In this document: positions 9,008 through 16,660 of the stretch, in pieces
How positions within the stretch are numbered: the first letter of the stretch is position 1
How the letters are laid out: each line of letters opens with the position of its first letter
NCBI RefSeq assembly: GCF_019802045.1
Contig: NZ_JAHVHU010000006.1
Span: forward strand, 248,001 to 312,000
Source of the DNA: Membranihabitans marinus
GTDB lineage: Bacteria > Bacteroidota > Bacteroidia > Chitinophagales > Saprospiraceae
Direction of reading: 5' to 3'
DNA: 64,000 bases
Program-made: the position numbers and the translations under genes
The notes under the pieces: generated by a model
What the model saw: only the letters and a program-made list of their open reading frames with translations
Told to the model about the DNA's origin: nothing
Databases searched by the model: none

Positions 9008-9775
9008 TTACAACTCGAAGTTGGGTTGCAACTTGCCTTCTTTTTCTCCTTCATAAAACTCACAGATATAGGAAATCACTTCTTCCACGTCATCTGTAAT
9101 GGGCAGCAAATCCAAATCCGCTTCATGAATATTTCCTTCCATCTGATAAACCACATCGTGCAACCAATTTTTCAGTCCAGACCAGTAATCCGACCCAAAC
9201 AAAATAATCGGAATCTTAGAAATGGTCTTGGTTTGCACCAAAGTCAGTACTTCAAACAATTCATCCAGGGTTCCATATCCACCCGGCATCACAACAATAG
9301 CCTGTGCATACTTGACAAACATCACCTTGCGAACGAAAAAATACCGATGCGATAAATTCTTTCGTGGGTTGATATACTTATTGTAGCCCGACTCAAAAGG
9401 GAGTTCGATGTTCAGCCCGACCGAAACCCCGTCTTCCATGTGGGCTCCGCGATTACCAGCTTCCATCACGCCGGGACCACCGCCCGTAATCACGCCATAG
9501 CCCTCCTGAACCAACCGACGGGCAATATAGGTCGCTGCTTTGTAGTAATCGTGATCAGATTTGGTCCGAGCTGATCCAAATATGGAAACACATGGGCCCA
9601 CCGCATTTAAAGTCTCAAAACCATCTACAATTTCTGCAACCACTTTGAATAAAGTCCAGGAATTGTCTCCTTTAAGATTTCGCCATTGCTTTTTTGACTT
9701 CTGTGGTTGTTTATCAATATCATTGTTCTCTGGCATATTTTCTTTTTTGGTTGTTCTCCTATTGGTTTCTATCAC
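9008..9775 (-). CDS. LOG family protein (TIGR00730-type Rossmann fold)
   Basis: A 255-residue member of the LOG/YgdH family, many of which are nucleotide 5'-monophosphate phosphoribohydrolases. The diagnostic motifs are present: VSIFGSARTKSDHDYYKAA, GYGVITGGGPGVMEAGNRGA and MPGGYGTLDELFEVLTLVQT (the PGGxGTxxE motif). The N-terminus has a basic, Gln-rich extension of about 45 residues. The start could be 9775 or the internal Met 13 codons later (MPENND). Substrate specificity cannot be read from sequence. It converges with the porin gene (40 nt apart) and lies downstream of the response regulator. Confidence 0.88.
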   Translation of the reverse strand: MIETNRRTTKKENMPENNDIDKQPQKSKKQWRNLKGDNSWTLFKVVAEIVDGFETLNAVGPCVSIFGSARTKSDHDYYKAATYIARRLVQEGYGVITGGGPGVMEAGNRGAHMEDGVSVGLNIELPFESGYNKYINPRKNLSHRYFFVRKVMFVKYAQAIVVMPGGYGTLDELFEVLTLVQTKTISKIPIILFGSDYWSGLKNWLHDVVYQMEGNIHEADLDLLPITDDVEEVISYICEFYEGEKEGKLQPNFEL

Positions 9776-9786
9776 ATTGGTCAGAG

Positions 9787-9814
9787 GCTCTACACCCTAC
9801 CGACCACGGACTAC
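9787..9814. repeat. degenerate heptamer tandem repeat (4 units)
   Basis: The plus strand reads GCTCTAC ACCCTAC CGACCAC in exact 7-bp register, then a fourth unit, GGACTAC. It starts 3 bp past the stop codon of the response-regulator gene. One of several heptamer-period sites in the window. Confidence 0.6.
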
Positions 9815-9817
9815 AGC

Positions 9818-11089
9818 TTACAAACTATCTTGGTTATACGCTCGCTCTAAATATTCAGTGGCTTCTTCCAGAGAGGAAAACCGGTTAATAAAATCTTTTA
9901 TTCCCGGTTTGCTGTACGCATCCGGATTCACATACTTGGTGACCATAGCACCATCTATATTTCCGGAACTCAGAATAATCAATCGTTCGACCACGTTCCG
10001 CAACTCCCGAATATTGCCAGTCCAATTGTGCTGCTGCAACATGGCAATGGATTCTTTGGTAAATTTCTTGATGGGATAGCCGTTGTTCGAGCAGATTTTC
10101 TCTGTAAAATAGGCCACTAATTCAGGTATGTCTTCCCGGCGATCATTGAGCGAAGGCACCTTGATATTGATCACCTGAAGGCGGTGAAACAAATCTTCTC
10201 TAAATTTTCCATCCCTTATTTCTTGGGCCAAATCTTTATTGGTCGCAGCCAGGACCCGTACATTCACGGCGATCATTTTATCGCCACCGACCCGCATGAT
10301 ACGGCGTTCCTCCAGCGCACGAAGCACTTTCGCCTGTGCAGACAAACTCATATCTCCCACCTCGTCAAGAAAGAGCGTCCCGTTGTTCGCTTGTTCAAAC
10401 TTCCCGATCCGCTGTTTTACAGCCGTGGTAAAAGAACCTTTTTCATGTCCAAAAAGTTCGCTTTCAATAAGCTCTGCAGGAATCGCTGCACAGTTAACGG
10501 CGATCAGTGGTTTATCGGACCGTTCGCTTTTGGCGTGGATCCACCCGGCCACCAATTCTTTGCCGGTCCCGTTGTCGCCGGTGATCAATACCCGAGCTTC
10601 AGTGGGGGCTACTTTATCTACCATGTCCCGAACCTGTTCCAATGCGGCAGATTGACCAATCATATCCTGGATCGCTGCGTTGTTGACCTTCCGCTGAAGG
10701 TTCTTTTTCTCATGAACCAGATGCCCCTGTTCCAAGGCATTGCGCACCGTAATCAAAAGACGATTGAGATCAGGCGGCTTGGAAATAAAGTCAAAGGCTC
10801 CTTTTTTGACGGCTTCGACCGCATTGTCAATGTTCGCATGCCCACTGATCATAATGACTGGGAGATCGGGCTGAATATCCTGCAGACGCTCCAGCGCGTC
10901 CATGCCATCCATGTTGGGCATTTTGATGTCCATCAGCACAACATCATAACTATTCTTTTTGATTTTAGCCAAACCTTCCATTCCATCCTTGGCTTCTTCC
11001 ACCTTAAACTTTTCATAGGTCAGGATATCCTTGAGGGTTCGTCGTATAGCATCTTCATCATCGACTATTAAAATTCGGGCCATGGGCAT
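9818..11089 (-). CDS. NtrC-type response regulator, AAA+ domain, no HTH domain
   Basis: Two-domain regulator of 423 aa. Residues 1-125 are a receiver domain with the acidic pocket (VDDED), phospho-acceptor D54 in VVLMDIKMPNMDG, and the conserved Lys in FISKP. Residues about 145-375 are a sigma-54-activator AAA+ domain: Walker A GDNGTGKE (171-178), Walker B GTLFLDEVGD, and an arginine-finger region FREDLFHRLQV. The sigma-54 contact loop, normally GAFTGA, reads GSFTTA (218-223). After the AAA+ domain only about 45 residues remain, ending YLERAYNQDSL. There is no Fis-type HTH and none in the other frames downstream, so binding DNA directly is unlikely. No partner histidine kinase is visible. Confidence 0.9.
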   Translation of the reverse strand: MPMARILIVDDEDAIRRTLKDILTYEKFKVEEAKDGMEGLAKIKKNSYDVVLMDIKMPNMDGMDALERLQDIQPDLPVIMISGHANIDNAVEAVKKGAFDFISKPPDLNRLLITVRNALEQGHLVHEKKNLQRKVNNAAIQDMIGQSAALEQVRDMVDKVAPTEARVLITGDNGTGKELVAGWIHAKSERSDKPLIAVNCAAIPAELIESELFGHEKGSFTTAVKQRIGKFEQANNGTLFLDEVGDMSLSAQAKVLRALEERRIMRVGGDKMIAVNVRVLAATNKDLAQEIRDGKFREDLFHRLQVINIKVPSLNDRREDIPELVAYFTEKICSNNGYPIKKFTKESIAMLQQHNWTGNIRELRNVVERLIILSSGNIDGAMVTKYVNPDAYSKPGIKDFINRFSSLEEATEYLERAYNQDSL

Positions 11090-11211
11090 CAGGTTTTAGG
11101 GATTTTATATATTATGAATTCTTATAATATGTCAAATATAGAACTTTTTACCCTGAATTTCAAAACAAAAAAATCAATATTTTACTTTCTCTTTAACAGA
11201 AGCCCGGTATC

Positions 11212-12411
11212 TCACTGACAGTCAGAAAGTTCGGCCAGCGTCAAAAAAGCGGTCAAACCCACACTGGTCTCAAAACAATCCTCGTTGACATCAAAAGTCG
11301 AGGTATGAAGTTGACGTGCGCCCGGTTGACCCGGATCAGCGACGCCCAATCGGTAAAAACAAGCATCCATTTCGTGGGAATAGTACGCAAAATCCTCAGC
11401 GGTCATCCGTATGGGCAGATCGACGACCTGCTCCGGCCCCAAAAACGCTTCCGCCCGTCCACGCATTTTACGGGTTGTTTCAGGATGATTGTATAAAAAC
11501 GGATACCCCACTTTAATATTTACATCCACCTCGGCGCCCAGTGCGAGTGCCGTATGGCGGGCGGTCTGTCGGATGAGTTCATGGGCCTGATAGCGCCAGT
11601 CTTCATCCATCGCCCGGAAGGTGCCTTGAATATGAACCGTTTCGGGGATAATGTTCGTCGAACCACCATCACTATAAATTTTCCCTAGCGTGAGCACGGA
11701 TGGGCTGGTTGGGTCAGACCGCCGGCTGACGATTTGTTGTAACGCGACGATGATATGAGCCGATACCAGTGTGGTGTCCACCCCCTTGTGCGGCATGGCA
11801 CCGTGGCCGCCCTTTCCGTTTACCGTCAGAAAAATCTCATCGCTGGAAGCCATGTACTGACCGGGGCGAAACCCCACCTTTCCAGCCTCCAAAGGCGGAT
11901 GGACATGTTGTCCGAGGATGACATCCGGCGCCGGATTTTCTAGAACTCCCGCTTTGATCATCAGCGAGGCTCCCCCCGGCAATTGTTCTTCAGCGGGTTG
12001 AAATATCAATTTGATGCGTCCCGAAAACTGGTCCCGCAATTGATTTAGTACATATGCCGACCCCAGCAGCGATGAAGTATGTACATCGTGGCCGCAGGCA
12101 TGCATTACGCCGGGATTGGTTGATGCATATTCCACTTGATTCTCTTCCTGGATAGGCAGAGCATCCATATCTGCCCGCAAGGCCACGGTCTTTCCATTCG
12201 TGTCCTTCCCCGAAATCATTCCGACCACACCGTAGCCCCCGACCTTTTCTTTATAAGGGATGCCCCATTCTTTCAGTTTTCCAGCGATGAATTGCGAGGT
12301 ATTCTTTTCTTCAAATGAAAGTTCGGGATGGCGGTGTATATGCCGGCGCATCGCTACGACCTCATCCAGGATTTCTTTGCTCAAATCTTTTATTTGTTCG
12401 CTGTGCTGCAT
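11212..12411 (-). CDS. M20 family amidohydrolase (N-acyl-amino-acid/hippurate hydrolase type)
   Basis: A 399-residue cytoplasmic metallopeptidase-family amidohydrolase that would release amino acids from N-acyl conjugates. Family motifs are RRHIHRHPELSFEE, RADMDALPIQE, the metal-binding MHACGHDVHTSSLLG, FQPAEEQLPGGASLM (with the catalytic Glu), GQHVHPPLEAGKVGFR, the dimerisation-domain GGHGAMPHKGVD, and the final metal-ligand region MTAEDFAYY. The length is typical. The specific substrate cannot be deduced. It is flanked by a heptamer repeat just upstream of its start. Confidence 0.92.
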   Translation of the reverse strand: MQHSEQIKDLSKEILDEVVAMRRHIHRHPELSFEEKNTSQFIAGKLKEWGIPYKEKVGGYGVVGMISGKDTNGKTVALRADMDALPIQEENQVEYASTNPGVMHACGHDVHTSSLLGSAYVLNQLRDQFSGRIKLIFQPAEEQLPGGASLMIKAGVLENPAPDVILGQHVHPPLEAGKVGFRPGQYMASSDEIFLTVNGKGGHGAMPHKGVDTTLVSAHIIVALQQIVSRRSDPTSPSVLTLGKIYSDGGSTNIIPETVHIQGTFRAMDEDWRYQAHELIRQTARHTALALGAEVDVNIKVGYPFLYNHPETTRKMRGRAEAFLGPEQVVDLPIRMTAEDFAYYSHEMDACFYRLGVADPGQPGARQLHTSTFDVNEDCFETSVGLTAFLTLAELSDCQ

Positions 12412-12420
12412 GGTTTTTTC

Positions 12421-12469
12421 GGTTACTGATTATTGGTTATTGGTTACTGGTTACTGGTTACTGGTTACT
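12421..12469. repeat. heptamer tandem repeat (7 units, GGTTACT)
   Basis: Seven consecutive 7-bp units: GGTTACT, GATTATT, GGTTATT, then GGTTACT four times. It lies 9 bp upstream of the amidohydrolase start codon (minus strand). The register is perfect and the first three units are degenerate. Confidence 0.85.
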
Positions 12470-12518
12470 TGACCTCCTACAAGTCTCCATTCAAAACTAA
12501 AAACTAATACTTAAAAAG

Positions 12519-13736
12519 TCAATGCTCGCCTGTTCTATCAAAAACATATACTTCCCCTTGATTTTCCTTATTATGAGAGCTAATGATAAATGAGTGGTCA
12601 CTGTCAGCCACATAAAATGGGCTCGTTCGTTCTTGTTTCCAAATCTCTACAATACGATCAAAAGTGAGGCTGCGAAAATCAACCACCAGTGCACTGTTCC
12701 GATGGGCGTGAAGATACGAAGGCAGGTAGCGCAAATAGAAGGGTGCCTTTCCATGACCTTCTTCCGGAATCTGGACCACCTGGCGTGCTGATTTATTCAG
12801 GACCGAAGTCAGTTGATCACCATTGGACAACACAAAAAGGCATTCAGCCAGCCCCTGTTTTCGGTGCTTCCTCTGTGGCCGACGCATCCTTCTCTGTACT
12901 TTTTGCATATTTTCAATACCTCGTACAATACCCTGCAATAAACCGGCTACAAAAGGGGTATACAACTCACCGGTGTATTTCTGGATAAACAGCCGCATCG
13001 ACTGGTAAAAGGTAGTAGTATAAGACGACAAATCTTTCTGGGTACTTTCTCCTTTAAAATGGATCACGTGCAATGAACCAACATAGCGGATCCGGTACCC
13101 GGCCCGGGTAATCCGATAGGATAGATCAATGTCTTCCGCATACATAAAGAATCGGGGATCAAACCCCCCGATGTCATCCAGGACTTTTTTTCGGATAAGC
13201 ATAAATGCTCCCGGTAACACATCAATGTCGCCGGTCTCGTCATAGCGGAGCGTCGGAAAATAATACCCATTGAAGAAAGGAATGTTCTTAAAAACATCAC
13301 TCAACCCGGAAAATTTGGTGAATGAAGACCACAACGATGGAATGGATCGCTTAGATTCCCGAAGCACCTGACCATTTCCGTCCAAAAGACATACGCCGAC
13401 TGCCCCGGTCTGATCATCCGATTCAAAATTTTTGATCGCCTCAGTCAGCAGAGACTCTCCCACGACGGTATCGGGATTAATAAAAAGCACATACCGGCCG
13501 CTGGCCCGGGCCAATGCATCATTACATGCCCGCCCGAATCCTGTGTTTTCTGTATTGACGATCAGATCAACGGCGGGGAACTGGTTTCGGATCATATCCA
13601 CAGAACCATCCGAAGAGGCGTTATCTACTACAATAATTTCGCTTTCCATCCCGGCAGTAGCCGCGTGCAGCGATTCCAGGCAGATCCGAAGAAAATACCG
13701 GACGTTGTAATTCACGACAATTACCGACAGTTCCAT
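12519..13736 (-). CDS. family 2 glycosyltransferase
   Basis: A 405-residue GT-A-fold glycosyltransferase that probably adds a sugar to a surface polysaccharide or glycolipid. The N-terminal opening ELSVIVVNYNVRYFLRICLES, VDNASSDGSVDMI, GFGRACNDAL and the DxD-like FINPDTVV are GT2 hallmarks; PGAFMLIRKKVLDDIGGFD and YAEDIDLSYR complete the rhamnosyltransferase-like core (about 1-270). A further 130 residues with a basic stretch (RRMRRPQRKHRK) follow and are not obviously conserved. No membrane segments are evident. Its ATG overlaps the recR stop by one base (TGATG), so the two are probably coupled. Confidence 0.9.
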   Translation of the reverse strand: MELSVIVVNYNVRYFLRICLESLHAATAGMESEIIVVDNASSDGSVDMIRNQFPAVDLIVNTENTGFGRACNDALARASGRYVLFINPDTVVGESLLTEAIKNFESDDQTGAVGVCLLDGNGQVLRESKRSIPSLWSSFTKFSGLSDVFKNIPFFNGYYFPTLRYDETGDIDVLPGAFMLIRKKVLDDIGGFDPRFFMYAEDIDLSYRITRAGYRIRYVGSLHVIHFKGESTQKDLSSYTTTFYQSMRLFIQKYTGELYTPFVAGLLQGIVRGIENMQKVQRRMRRPQRKHRKQGLAECLFVLSNGDQLTSVLNKSARQVVQIPEEGHGKAPFYLRYLPSYLHAHRNSALVVDFRSLTFDRIVEIWKQERTSPFYVADSDHSFIISSHNKENQGEVYVFDRTGEH

Positions 13737-14356
13737 CAGCGATCTCCGTTAAACAGCTGGTCGATCGGCGTGCGTCGCAGAATAGCTCGTCCGAGTGTAA
13801 AATCGTCCGCATACTCCAGTTCGCCTCCGAAAGCCACACCCCGGGCTATGGAACTGACTGAGACGTCATCATGAACCTGCTGGGAGATATAATATAAGGT
13901 GGTGTCTCCTTCGATGGTCGAGCTAATCGCCATAATCAATTCTGTGATTTCTTCCCCTTTGATCCGGTTCAGCAGCTGATCGATGCGAAGATCGTCGGGG
14001 CCGATTCCGTCAATGGGTGAAATCAAACCGCCCAGGACGTGATAGCTGCCTGAAAACTGTCCGGTTTCTTCGATTGCGATCAAATCTTTCACGCTTTCGA
14101 CCACACACACCACGCCGGTCCGACGTTTGGGATTTCGGCAAATCGTGCACACGGCATCATCTGCATAGTTCCCGCAAACCGTACAATTGGTCAATTGGGC
14201 ATCGACCTGTTCCAGGGATGATAAAAACTCCGGGATAACATTTTTTTTGTGGTCCACGATATGCATGGCCAGGCGCATAGCGGTCTTCTTTCCGATTCCC
14301 GGGAGCTGGCTCAATGAATGGATCAGGGCTTCAAAGCTACTGGGTAAATGATTCAT
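13736..14356 (-). CDS. recR: recombination protein RecR
   Basis: Component of the RecFOR gap-repair pathway that loads RecA. The 206-residue protein has the helix-hairpin-helix segment (SLSQLPGIGKKTAMRLAMH), the four-cysteine zinc motif CTVCGNYADDAVCTIC, and the Toprim domain (VVCVVESVKDLIAIE through GGLISPIDGIGPDDL). Length and order match the family. A glycosyltransferase gene is translationally coupled downstream. Confidence 0.97.
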   Translation of the reverse strand: MNHLPSSFEALIHSLSQLPGIGKKTAMRLAMHIVDHKKNVIPEFLSSLEQVDAQLTNCTVCGNYADDAVCTICRNPKRRTGVVCVVESVKDLIAIEETGQFSGSYHVLGGLISPIDGIGPDDLRIDQLLNRIKGEEITELIMAISSTIEGDTTLYYISQQVHDDVSVSSIARGVAFGGELEYADDFTLGRAILRRTPIDQLFNGDR

Positions 14357-14559
14357 GCCTCAAAAATAACATTTTCTTTATCGCTTCCATGGTATTATCA
14401 TTTATAATTTGTTTATTTATCTTTGCCGTGGCTGACTTGAAAAAGGGAAGTAGTGCGTTGAAATTCAAAACCCGGGTTTATTCCCTGCGAGTTGAGTTTT
14501 TAACAATCTGGCAGCGCTTTTGTTAGAGAAAACGATGGGAGGATGGATGCTGGACATAA

Positions 14560-14626
14560 GGGATTTGCAAGCCCATGAATGCCGAGGACTTGATAAAGTA
14601 CCCGGGAGAACGGATTGTAAAGCCCA
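14560..14626 (+). repeat. diverged copy of the GGATTTGCAAGCC dispersed element
   Basis: It begins GGGATTTGCAAGCCC and ends GGATTGTAAAGCCC with CCGGGAG shortly before the end. The same ordered words occur at 25351-25404, 29779-29827 and 30177-30229. The middle is longer and different here. Confidence 0.55.
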
Positions 14627-14643
14627 GTGTATTTAGTCCGAAA

Positions 14644-14678
14644 CTGGAAGTTGGAGGCTGGAGGCTGGAGGTTGGATG
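14644..14678. repeat. heptamer tandem repeat (5 units, CTGGAGG)
   Basis: Units CTGGAAG, TTGGAGG, CTGGAGG, CTGGAGG and TTGGATG stand in exact 7-bp register, about 65 bp upstream of the E2 start codon. Confidence 0.8.
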
Positions 14679-14741
14679 TTAAACAACGCCTCAACAAAAA
14701 AGAACGTAAACACTGTAAACACTAATAAATAAGTAAAAAAT

Positions 14742-16007
14742 ATGGCTGAAGTAATTCGAATGCCTCGATTGAGCGACACGATGGAAGAAGGAGTGATCGT
14801 CGGATGGCTTAAGAAAGAAGGAGACGCAATTGAACCGGGTGATTTACTCGCGGAGGTGGAAACAGACAAGGCCACCATGGAACTGGAAAGCTATCAGGAA
14901 GGCACACTTTTACACATTGCTGTCAAAGAAGGCCCTGTACCAGTAGATTCGGTCATCGCTGTATTGGGTGACGAAGGCGAGGATTATCAGGCTGTACTCG
15001 ACGAAGCCAAAGCGGAGCAGGAAGATCAAAAAGAAGACAAGGAGGAAGAAGCGGAGTCGGATCAGGATGCGCCATCCGATGACAAAGAAAGTTCATCAGA
15101 AAAAACAGGTTCCACAAAAACGAGTGAGCCGTCCGACAGCGGTGATGACGACCGGATAAAAGCTTCTCCACTTGCCAAAAAAATGGCTAAAGACGAAGGC
15201 ATTGATCTTCGGTCTGTCAGTGGAAGCGGAGATGGAGGACGGATTGTCAAAAAAGACATCGAAAAAGCGATTGAATCTGGCGTTCAACAACCAGCGGCAG
15301 CTTCATCCATTCAGATATCAGCCGGTGAAGACCGCGTGATTCCGGTTTCTCAAATGCGGAAAGTTATCGGTAAACGATTGGGTGAAAGTAAGTTCACCTC
15401 ACCCCATTTCTATATTACTGCAGAGATTGACATGGATGCCGCCATTGCAGCCCGAAAATCTTTGAATAGCGACGATGAACAACAAAAAATATCTTTCAAT
15501 GACCTGGTCATCAAAGCGGTAGCGATGGCACTTCGAAAACATCCGTTCGTGAACAGTTCCTGGGAAGGAGACAAAATCGTTCAGCACGGAGACATCAATA
15601 TTGGGGTCGCCGTTGCTGTAGACGAAGGATTGCTGGTACCCGTCATACACAACGCAGACTTTAAGTCATTGTCCCAGATAAAATCTGAAATCGTAGAATT
15701 AGCCGGGAAAGCCAGAAATAAAAAACTGCAACCGGATGAAATGCAGGGCAACACATTCACCATTTCCAACCTCGGTATGTTTGGCGTGGATGAGTTTACT
15801 GCGATTATTAATCCACCGGATGCCTGCATCCTGGCCGTAGGAACTATTAACACAAAACCTGTGGTAAAAGATGGCGAAATCGTGATCGGAAATACGATGA
15901 AGGTCACGCTCAGCTGCGACCACCGCGTGGTAGACGGGGCCGTGGGTGCACAGTTTATCCAGACCCTTCGTTCCTATCTGGAGCATCCCATGAAGATGCT
16001 GCGGTAG
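14742..16007 (+). CDS. pdhC: 2-oxo acid dehydrogenase E2 (dihydrolipoamide acyltransferase, probably pyruvate)
   Basis: Core acyltransferase of a 2-oxo acid dehydrogenase complex, 421 aa. It has one lipoyl domain (residues 1-80) with the lipoylated Lys43 in VETDKATMELES. A highly charged Asp/Glu/Ser-rich flexible linker (about 85-135) follows, then an E3/E1-binding domain (KASPLAKKMAKDEGIDL through GGRIVKKDIEKAI). The catalytic domain starts near residue 195 and carries the active-site SCDHRVVDGAVGAQF close to the end. The short single-lipoyl form fits bacterial PDH E2 of Bacteroidota, but a branched-chain or oxoglutarate complex cannot be excluded because no E1 gene is in view. A strong terminator follows 125 nt downstream. 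Confidence 0.9.
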   Translation: MAEVIRMPRLSDTMEEGVIVGWLKKEGDAIEPGDLLAEVETDKATMELESYQEGTLLHIAVKEGPVPVDSVIAVLGDEGEDYQAVLDEAKAEQEDQKEDKEEEAESDQDAPSDDKESSSEKTGSTKTSEPSDSGDDDRIKASPLAKKMAKDEGIDLRSVSGSGDGGRIVKKDIEKAIESGVQQPAAASSIQISAGEDRVIPVSQMRKVIGKRLGESKFTSPHFYITAEIDMDAAIAARKSLNSDDEQQKISFNDLVIKAVAMALRKHPFVNSSWEGDKIVQHGDINIGVAVAVDEGLLVPVIHNADFKSLSQIKSEIVELAGKARNKKLQPDEMQGNTFTISNLGMFGVDEFTAIINPPDACILAVGTINTKPVVKDGEIVIGNTMKVTLSCDHRVVDGAVGAQFIQTLRSYLEHPMKMLR

Positions 16008-16132
16008 TGGAATAGCCTAATACGAGAGGAGGTTATTAGTACAAGCACATGCACTATTGTTGTTCTACCTACTCCACCTATAAAAAGAAAGAAAACTTTA
16101 GTTCATCCATTTGATTGAAGTCTAACAAATTA

Positions 16133-16155
16133 CGGGGCCTTGGGCCCCGTTTTTA
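16133..16155 (+). terminator. rho-independent terminator of the E2 gene
   Basis: Perfect 7-bp GC-only stem CGGGGCC / GGCCCCG with a 3-nt loop (TTG), followed directly by TTTTTA. Confidence 0.92.
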
Positions 16156-16601
16156 TTTGGATACACAGGAGGCTAGAAAAAGCAAGAAGTCATACCTCAG
16201 GGCAGTACCAAAATCACCGAATAAATTTGAATGGTTTGGTGTGCACAAGCCCATACCCATCCAACTATTTCTACAAAAAACATAAGGTTGTAACTGTAGA
16301 TCTAATGTTATCGTTCGAGCCTACAGCTTTCAAATTATTTCTATCTATCCATTCGCCCACTTTCATCGGGGGCTATGCTATGGAGCGAGCCCCGGCAACT
16401 TATCCACCACACCTCCACCATTATAGAGGCAGAAGGTTAATCCGCTGTATGCACCACGTCGATCTATTCTGATGCACCATACAGTGCATCAATTGCTTAA
16501 ATTTCAAAATTGGGTTTATTACATACCCCTATTTTGAAGACGTTTGACTTTTTCGGGTTAAGTTATTGTTCTCCTTTCCCCTTACTCTTTTCCCAAAGTA
16601 A

Positions 16602-16634
16602 AAAAGGCAGATCGGGAATCCCGACCTGCCTTTT
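16602..16634 (-). terminator. rho-independent terminator of the ompA-like gene
   Basis: Near-perfect 15-16-bp hairpin (AAAAGGCAGATCGGG on one arm, one mismatch) with A and T runs on either side. It lies 27 bp past the stop of the minus-strand OmpA gene and could act in both directions. Confidence 0.88.
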
Positions 16635-16660
16635 CAGAAGCTTCAAATAATTTTTATATA

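Larger units (their letters stand above)
14357..14741. other. intergenic region with repeats between recR and the E2 gene
   Basis: No gene is seen. On the plus strand a TATCTTTG -7-like element (14418-14425) lacks a clear TTG -33. A repeat related to the 25.4 and 30.2 kb elements lies at 14560-14626, heptamers at 14644-14678, and a doubled 9-mer (GTAAACACT twice) near 14704-14721. Confidence 0.6.
16008..16660. other. intergenic region between two converging genes
   Basis: Holds two rho-independent terminators, one for each converging gene. Between them (16156-16600) I see no convincing gene. A 110-codon open frame at 16140-16472 has a composition unlike the neighbours and overlaps the terminator. 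Confidence 0.6.

Noticed and set aside
16140-16472. 110-codon open frame between the E2 and ompA-like genes
   Set aside because: It begins inside the terminator hairpin, has no family resemblance, and its composition differs from the neighbouring genes.
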